Positions 1 to 4,287 of a DNA stretch of 5,539 nt are shown here, piece by piece (positions within the stretch are counted from its first letter, which is position 1; every line of letters starts with the position of its first letter). The position numbers and the translations under genes are program-made. Origin of the DNA: Bryobacteraceae bacterium (lineage in GTDB: Bacteria > Acidobacteriota > Terriglobia > Bryobacterales > Bryobacteraceae); the NCBI GenBank assembly GCA_030044325.1, contig JASHWA010000447.1:1-5539 (forward strand). The letters run 5' to 3'. The notes below the pieces were generated by a model. That model had not been told where the DNA came from and ran no database searches. It worked only from the letters and a program-made list of their open reading frames with translations.

Positions 1-40
1 TGGAAGAGCACCTGGACTCCTTGATTATTTGGTAACAGGG

Positions 41-61
41 AGTGGGGAGTTGGCAGTGGGG
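41..61. repeat. Short heptamer tandem array (AGTGGGG-type, three units)
   Basis: Three consecutive 7-base units read AGTGGGG (41-47), AGTTGGC (48-54) and AGTGGGG (55-61). They are preceded by GGG (38-40) and run straight into GGGGACAG (59-66). The units are degenerate, and the array is too short to call a minisatellite with certainty. Similar AGTGGG-rich heptads are scattered in intergenic DNA of several environmental bacteria; this is general recollection, not a search. No coding signal is seen across it. Confidence 0.5.
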
Positions 62-119
62 GACAGATACGGATGTTGCTGAAAATCGGCGAAGTATAGT
101 TTGAAAATTTCGTGGGAAC

Positions 120-156
120 GGGGCGGAAAAAGCGCCAGACGCCAGGGGACAGTCCC
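120..156. repeat. Dispersed REP-like repeat, copy 1 (long form)
   Basis: This copy reads GGGGCGGAAAAA (120-131), then a 13-base insert GCGCCAGACGCCA (132-144), then GGGGACAGTCCC (145-156). Within it GGGAC-A-GTCCC (146-156) is an odd-length palindrome. It overlaps the perfect 8-base palindrome TCCCGGGA (153-160). The same two outer blocks recur at 202-224 without the insert. Motifs of the GGGGACAGTCCC kind are commonly seen next to REP-associated tyrosine transposases (RAYT, IS200-like), although no transposase lies in this window. Being a repeat is seen directly; the RAYT link is inference. Confidence 0.6.
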
Positions 157-201
157 GGGATGGGTTCGTTTTTGCGATTTCCGATGTGTGTCAAGGAATG
201 G

Positions 202-224
202 GGGGCGGAAAAAGGGGACAGTCC
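202..224. repeat. Dispersed REP-like repeat, copy 2 (short form)
   Basis: GGGGCGGAAAAA (202-213) is followed immediately by GGGGACAGTCC (214-224). Both blocks match copy 1 at 120-156 exactly and in the same orientation, but the 13-base GCGCCAGACGCCA insert of copy 1 is absent. The two copies begin 82 bases apart. The copy lies about 50 bases beyond the stop codon of the minus-strand beta-helix gene, so it could fall in that transcript's 3' end. No T-tract follows on either strand, so it is not a canonical terminator. Confidence 0.6.
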
Positions 225-277
225 GCTGCCGGTGTGTCCATACGGCGGTGGGTCAAGTATATTGGCACCAATCGAGT

Positions 278-1405
278 TCAGCGCATGGCGGCGTAGGCTC
301 CCAGATCGTAGGGGCGGTAGCGAGGTTTTCCGGAATAATCGGAGAGCAAGGGCGCGATGGTGACGCCGGAACCGATGGCGGGGGAGCCGGGCTGCAACTG
401 GAAATTGTAGGGAGGATTGACGGCGTTCACAAACATGGGGTTCACGCCGATCTGGTTGACGCCGATGCTGAGGCCATAGGGGACCACGGGCATGACGGTC
501 CCGACGCCGTAGATCAGGTTGTTTGAAAACGTGGTGCTGGAGATGTTGGCCTCCCACTGATCCATGGCGGCGATGTTGGGCTGGTAAAAAATGTTGTTCT
601 GGATGGTGATGTAGGAGTTGGTTTCCCAAAATTCGATCTGGCCGGCCTGACCGTTGGCGTCGCCGAAGGCGAAGGTATTATTGGCGACCAGCCAGTTGGA
701 TGCGCCGTTGGCGAGCTGAATCGAGTAACCGCGGTTCATGTTGTAAAACACGTTGTTGATGATGGTGAGATTGATGCCGTGGGAATAAATGCCGTGATCG
801 AAGTGGAGATATTGGGTGCCGTTGGTGCGGCCGATATCGTGAAATAAATTTCCGTCGAAGGTGAAGTTGTACTGGTTGTTGTTCATGTAGATGCCGCAGC
901 GGCCGTTCTGGTCGGTGACGGTGCGATTGGCGATATAGGCGATTTCATTCCAGCGCAGGGTGATGTCGTGGGCGTAGCCGTTGCTCTGAAAGCCCTGATC
1001 GCAGGCGTGCTGGATGACGAAGCCCTGGATCACGACGTAGGCGACGTTGGCGAGGTTGAAATAGGCGGAGGCCCCGTTGCAGACGGTGGTGGTGGAGGTG
1101 TTTTCCGAATCGAGGATCACCTGGCCGCGGTCCTGGGCGATGAAGGAGATCGGATCTCCCGGGGTTCCGGAGTATTGCAGATTGACGACGAAATACGGCG
1201 CGATGACGCCTTCATTATCATAAGTGCCGTCCATGACGATGACGGTGTCGCCGGGGTTGTGGGCCGCGGCCGCGCCCTTGGAGACATGGCGGAACGGAGC
1301 GCTCGAGGAACCGCTGTTGGAATCGCTGCCGGAGGTGGAAACATAATATGTATTTCCCCAGGCCGGGAGCAGGGTTGCGAAAAAGGCCAGCTTCCACATT
1401 TGCAT
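278..1405 (-). CDS. Secreted right-handed parallel beta-helix protein with choice-of-anchor Q-like C-terminus
   Basis: This is a 375-residue exported protein. A short signal peptide occupies about residues 1-17 (Lys then hydrophobic LAFFATLLPAW). The mature protein opens with YYVSTSGSDSN (20-30) and NPGDTVIVMDGTY (50-62), the N-terminal signature of DUF1565-type beta-helix proteins. The centre (about 110-300) is rich in Asn-ladder strands such as IINNVFYN and NNIFY. The C-terminus has NPMF, GSPAIG, a DYSGKPR stretch and DLGAY, matching the choice-of-anchor Q pattern. Start ATG is supported by an AGGAGGT Shine-Dalgarno five bases upstream. It is a clear paralogue of the divergent gene at 1834-4287: about 62% identity by hand count over residues 20-100, with almost no gaps. 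Cys109 and Cys135 are conserved at identical spacing and could form a disulfide. Known relatives include polysaccharide lyases and epimerases as well as non-catalytic proteins. I see no catalytic signature, so substrate and activity are unassigned. Confidence 0.9.
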   Translation of the reverse strand: MQMWKLAFFATLLPAWGNTYYVSTSGSDSNSGSSSAPFRHVSKGAAAAHNPGDTVIVMDGTYDNEGVIAPYFVVNLQYSGTPGDPISFIAQDRGQVILDSENTSTTTVCNGASAYFNLANVAYVVIQGFVIQHACDQGFQSNGYAHDITLRWNEIAYIANRTVTDQNGRCGIYMNNNQYNFTFDGNLFHDIGRTNGTQYLHFDHGIYSHGINLTIINNVFYNMNRGYSIQLANGASNWLVANNTFAFGDANGQAGQIEFWETNSYITIQNNIFYQPNIAAMDQWEANISSTTFSNNLIYGVGTVMPVVPYGLSIGVNQIGVNPMFVNAVNPPYNFQLQPGSPAIGSGVTIAPLLSDYSGKPRYRPYDLGAYAAMR

Positions 1406-1410
1406 TTGAG

Positions 1411-1417
1411 ACCTCCT
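1411..1417 (-). promoter_or_regulatory. Shine-Dalgarno of the minus-strand beta-helix gene
   Basis: On the minus strand the sequence reads AGGAGGT, then a five-base spacer CTCAA, then ATG (1405-1403). It is a near-perfect anti-16S match. It fixes the start at 1405 over the internal ATG two codons later, which would sit farther from the site. Confidence 0.85.
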
Positions 1418-1445
1418 GTTTTTGTGACAAGTGACGCAAGTGAAC

Positions 1446-1465
1446 CCGCGCCATTACTGGCGCGG
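1446..1465. repeat. Perfect 8-bp hairpin with a 4-base loop
   Basis: CCGCGCCA (1446-1453) and TGGCGCGG (1458-1465) are perfect reverse complements around the loop TTAC. The hairpin sits 41 bases upstream of the minus-strand beta-helix start, so it would lie in that gene's leader if transcription begins farther out. No T-run follows on either strand, so it is not an intrinsic terminator. It could be a leader RNA structure or a protein-binding palindrome; the sequence does not decide. Confidence 0.55.
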
Positions 1466-1479
1466 CTCGCATTGAGATG

Positions 1480-1523
1480 TAACGTTTCTGGTATTTCAAT
1501 AAGGCGATTGGGTGGAAACGTTA
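1480..1523. repeat. 9-bp inverted repeat with AACGTT cores, possible operator
   Basis: TAACGTTTC (1480-1488) and GAAACGTTA (1515-1523) are perfect inverted copies separated by 26 bases. Each arm contains the self-complementary hexamer AACGTT, and the two cores start 36 bases apart. A pair of palindromic sites in a divergent promoter region suggests a regulator-binding site. A 9-base inverted repeat is not rare by chance in a region this size, so confidence is low. Confidence 0.35.
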
Positions 1524-1733
1524 AGGTCGCTTCCGAATAGCTAGAAAAGTCAAGTGAACGTAATCTGGACTCGTGAGTTAGAAAGCGTTCCATGTACTCG
1601 TCTGCCGTAGGTTTTTGGGTTGTTGCCTTTCGGTCCGATTCGTAACCGTATGTTTGAAACAGGCACGCAAATTCACACGGCGCGGGGATCGGATCAGCCT
1701 TGACGCGTAGTCGAGCACGTTGTTGAGCCGCTA

Positions 1734-1840
1734 GATTCAAGATCCGCCCGGATGTGCCACACGCCAGGTGTGTGCGGCGATCCGGCTCCGGCAGGCGGCT
1801 GGATATCGCTTCGTAAGAAAACGAGGTAAGATCTTGAATC
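1734..1840 (+). promoter_or_regulatory. Leader inverted repeat overlapping the start codon of the mosaic beta-helix gene
   Basis: GATTCAAGATC (1734-1744) is the exact reverse complement of GATCTTGAATC (1830-1840). The right arm contains the proposed TTG start (1834-1836), and the ribosome site GAGGT (1823-1827) lies just inside the loop. In an mRNA starting upstream of 1734, pairing of the arms would bury the start codon. The 85-base interval has its own possible stems, for example CACAC (1758-1762) with GTGTG (1768-1772), so alternative folds are plausible. The inverted repeat is seen directly; a regulatory role is inference. Confidence 0.4.
1823..1827 (+). promoter_or_regulatory. Shine-Dalgarno favouring the TTG start at 1834
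   Basis: GAGGT lies six bases before TTG (1834-1836). Starting there gives a compact, classical signal peptide ending in AQA. The alternative in-frame GTG at 1768 has no comparable site and would add 22 mostly basic residues before the signal sequence. Confidence 0.65.
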
Positions 1841-4287
1841 CAAAGTTCCGAGACTTGTTAATAAGGGGTGCGTTGATCCTGCCGCTGATGGCTTCGGCAC
1901 AGGCCGCGACGTACTACGTCGCGACGACCGGGAGCGATTCGAATCCAGGGACGGCCGCGGCGCCGTTCCAGACCGTATCGGCGGGCGTTGCCGCGGCGAC
2001 CAATCCAGGCGACACGGTCATCGTGGAGAACGGGACCTACGGCAACGAAGGCCAAAACAGCGGCGGCTACGTGGTCACGCTGTACAACTCCGGCGCATCG
2101 GGCAATCCGATCACAATCATGGCGCAGAACCGCGGCCAAGTGATTCTCGACGGCGGCGCGGTGGCGAGCGGCAGCAGCTGCAGCGGCGCGGCATCGTATT
2201 TCAATCTGTATAACGCGTCGTTTATCACCATCCAGGGATTCGTCATCCAGAATTCGTGCCAGGGGGGCTTTGAGAGCAACAACGCGGCGCACGACATCAC
2301 CATCCGCTGGAACGAAGTTCGCAATATCGGCAACTGGTACGATACGCAGGACATCGGACTGGACGGCATTTATCTGAACAGCAGCGAATACAATTTCACC
2401 TTCGATGGAAACCTGTTTCACGATATCGGGCGAACGGGCGGGGCGACCAATTCGCTCGACCATGGAATCTACGCGCATGCCACGGGCCTGACGATCATCA
2501 ACAACGTGTTTTACAACTTCAACACGGGGTGGTCGATTCAGATCGCGGATGGAGCGGCCAACTGGCTGATCGCCAATAACGTCTTCGCGTTTGCGGACGC
2601 GGGCGGACAGGACGGGCAGATCATGTTCTGGAACGGCAACACCAACATCCAGCTCACCAACAACATTTTTTACGAGCCGGCGGGATCGGCGCTGACGCAA
2701 TATTCGGCGACGATCACGGCGGAATTCGACCACAACCTGGTGTACGGGACGAGCACGATCATGGACAACGGGGGCGCGGGGGTGACGGTGGGCAGCGGCA
2801 ATCTCATCGGTCAGAATCCGTCGTTCATCTCGACGAGCTCGCCGTACAATTTCAGCCTGAATGCGGGATCGCCGGCGATCGGCGCGGCGACGCCGCTCTC
2901 TTCGGTTCCCGATGACATTATGGGCTACACGCGGCCTTCGAGCGGCGACGATATGGGCGCTTATCAACCGTCGGTCGACGGCGGCGGGAGCGGATCTTCG
3001 GGGCCGACGGGGGCTTCGGGGCCGACGGGGGCTTCGGGACCCACGGGAGGCACCGGACCAACCGGACCCTCGGGACCGATGGCGCCGGTGGCGCCGACCC
3101 AGCCGGTCATCAGCGGGTTGTCCGTATCGTCGATCAGCTCGAGCGGCGCGACCGTGACATGGACGACTTCGGATGAGGCCAACTCCTCGGTGGAGTACGG
3201 AGTTTCGGGGTACACGTCGACGGTGAGCAATTCGAGTTATGTGCTGGCACACTCGATCACGCTTTCGGGGCTCTCGGCTTCGACGACCTACGTTTTCGAG
3301 GTCACTTCGGTGGACCAGAACGGGAAGGTGATGACGGCGACGGGGAGTTTCACGACTGTGGGCGCGTCGACGACCTACTCGTTGTCGGCGGGGCCGCTTT
3401 CGCTGACGCCCGGGCAGTCGGGGAGCGTGACGCTGACCGCGACGCTGCTCACGGGGCCTTCCGGGGTGGTTTCCTTCAGTGCGGGACAGGTGGCCGGCCT
3501 CACGGTCACCTTCTCCTCGCCGAGCTGCACGGTCACCTGCACAGATCAGGTGACCATCGCGGCGGCATTGACGATCGCGGCGGGCAGCTATAGCATCACG
3601 ATCACGGGAAGCGGAGCGGGGTACTCCGCTTCCACCAGCATTCCGGTGACGGTCTCGGGTTCTCCACCGCCCACCGCGGGACTGATGGCCCAGTGGGTTC
3701 TGAACCAGACGAGCGGGACCGTCGCGCCCGATTCGAGCGGGAACGGCAACACCGGGACGGTGTACAACCCGTATTGGTGGGACAGCGCTCACGGACCGTG
3801 CCTGTACTTCGACGGATCGGGGAGCTACGTCAAGGTTGCCGACAGCGCGAGTCTGGAGACGAGCACGGCGCTGACGGTGACGTTCTGGCTGGACGCCAAC
3901 GCCAATGCGGGAAGCGATCCGCGCATCGTCGAAAAGCTGTACGACTGGGGCATCAAGCTGAACGGCGTGAAGACCCGGTATCCGCAGTTCTATAGCGGCA
4001 GCAATTACGGCATTCTGAACTTCACTCCGGGGCTTCAGGCGTGGCATCATATCGCGTTCACGTATTCAAACGGAACGGTGATCGGGTATGTGGACGGCGT
4101 GGCTGCGCCATTCGTTGAAAACACGTTTACAGGTAGCGGCACACTCCCGACGTCCGCATACGGTCTGTACCTGGGGATAGACGAGACCTTGGAAAATCCG
4201 TTCATCGGCAATCTGCAGGATGTTCGGCTGTATAACTGGGCGCTGACCCCAGCGGATATCGCCGCGGTTTACGCAACACCGGAGTAA
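1834..4287 (+). CDS. Secreted mosaic protein: beta-helix, collagen-like repeat, FN3, Ig-like and LamG domains
   Basis: The protein is 817 residues if started at TTG 1834 (839 from GTG 1768). A signal peptide spans about 1-24: basic MNPKFRDLLIRG, hydrophobic ALILPLMAS, cleavage after AQA. A right-handed beta-helix with the DUF1565-like opening YYVATTGSDSN and a choice-of-anchor Q-like close (GSPAIG...DDMGAY) covers about 27-380 and is paralogous to the divergent gene. Then come nine uninterrupted Gly-X-Y triplets (390-416, GPT/GAS type), an FN3 domain (about 425-509; TVTWTTSDEANSSVEYG, YVFEVTSVD), an Ig-like sandwich (about 514-608; LSLTPGQSGSVTLTA, GSYSITITGSG) and a LamG/concanavalin-like domain (about 615-814; DSSGNGNTG, LYFDGSGSYVKV, AWHHIAFTYSNGTVIGYVDG). 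The beta-helix may bind or process polysaccharide and the tail probably mediates adhesion or carbohydrate binding. No sorting signal such as LPXTG or PEP-CTERM is visible at the C-terminus. An intrinsic terminator follows 18 bases after the stop. Catalysis is unassigned. Confidence 0.9.
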   Translation: MNPKFRDLLIRGALILPLMASAQAATYYVATTGSDSNPGTAAAPFQTVSAGVAAATNPGDTVIVENGTYGNEGQNSGGYVVTLYNSGASGNPITIMAQNRGQVILDGGAVASGSSCSGAASYFNLYNASFITIQGFVIQNSCQGGFESNNAAHDITIRWNEVRNIGNWYDTQDIGLDGIYLNSSEYNFTFDGNLFHDIGRTGGATNSLDHGIYAHATGLTIINNVFYNFNTGWSIQIADGAANWLIANNVFAFADAGGQDGQIMFWNGNTNIQLTNNIFYEPAGSALTQYSATITAEFDHNLVYGTSTIMDNGGAGVTVGSGNLIGQNPSFISTSSPYNFSLNAGSPAIGAATPLSSVPDDIMGYTRPSSGDDMGAYQPSVDGGGSGSSGPTGASGPTGASGPTGGTGPTGPSGPMAPVAPTQPVISGLSVSSISSSGATVTWTTSDEANSSVEYGVSGYTSTVSNSSYVLAHSITLSGLSASTTYVFEVTSVDQNGKVMTATGSFTTVGASTTYSLSAGPLSLTPGQSGSVTLTATLLTGPSGVVSFSAGQVAGLTVTFSSPSCTVTCTDQVTIAAALTIAAGSYSITITGSGAGYSASTSIPVTVSGSPPPTAGLMAQWVLNQTSGTVAPDSSGNGNTGTVYNPYWWDSAHGPCLYFDGSGSYVKVADSASLETSTALTVTFWLDANANAGSDPRIVEKLYDWGIKLNGVKTRYPQFYSGSNYGILNFTPGLQAWHHIAFTYSNGTVIGYVDGVAAPFVENTFTGSGTLPTSAYGLYLGIDETLENPFIGNLQDVRLYNWALTPADIAAVYATPE
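3001..3081 (+). repeat. Collagen-like repeat tract inside the mosaic gene
   Basis: This tract encodes nine Gly-X-Y triplets between the beta-helix and the FN3 domain. The first two 18-base units, GGGCCGACGGGGGCTTCG at 3001-3018 and 3019-3036, are identical at DNA level. Later units (3037-3054, 3055-3072) keep the triplet pattern but diverge in sequence. Identity of the first pair points to a recent duplication. The tract probably acts as a rigid spacer. Nine triplets is short for a stable triple helix, so trimerisation is possible but unproven. Confidence 0.85.

Larger units (their letters stand above)
1406..1833. other. Divergent intergenic region (about 430 bp)
   Basis: The region separates the two divergent beta-helix genes and must hold both promoters. 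I could not identify a convincing -35/-10 pair on either strand. TTGACG at 1700-1705 has no acceptable -10 at 16-18 bases. Visible structure includes a hairpin at 1446-1465, a 9-base inverted repeat at 1480-1523, an 11-base inverted repeat spanning 1734-1840, GTGA-type direct repeats at 1424-1445 (GTGACAA, GTGACGCAA, GTGAAC) and a 9-base direct repeat CAAGTGAAC at 1437-1445 and 1551-1559. An open frame on the minus strand crosses the region, but it resembles no family I know and has only a weak ribosome site. No tRNA or known riboswitch is recognised. Confidence 0.6.

Noticed and set aside
120..224. CRISPR array
   Set aside because: Only two unequal repeat copies with different internal structure, no regular spacers and no cas genes.
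261..272. ATTGGCACCAAT palindrome after the minus-strand beta-helix stop as a terminator
   Set aside because: Five-base arms with a two-base centre cannot form a stable hairpin and no T-run follows.
101..526. Plus-strand frame of 141 codons over the repeats and the beta-helix 3' end
   Set aside because: Low-complexity composition, no ribosome site, and overlap with the real minus-strand gene.
1700..1737. TTGACG...TAGATT as a sigma70 promoter
   Set aside because: The spacing is 26 bases, outside the workable range.
1117..1740. Open minus-strand frame of 207 codons crossing the intergenic region and entering the beta-helix gene out of frame
   Set aside because: It starts at TTG with only a weak ribosome site, matches no family I recognise, and its second half is a frame shadow of the real gene. 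The intergenic part remains unproven.
1768..1833. GTG 1768 as start of the mosaic gene
   Set aside because: No clear Shine-Dalgarno, and it adds 22 residues ahead of an otherwise classical signal peptide. TTG 1834 has GAGGT at a good distance. The GTG start is not fully excluded.
1858..4050. Long 730-codon minus-strand frame opposite the mosaic gene
   Set aside because: It is rich in Arg, Ala and His with no recognisable domain. It is the usual mirror of a GC-rich gene whose plus-strand product has clear domains and a signal peptide.
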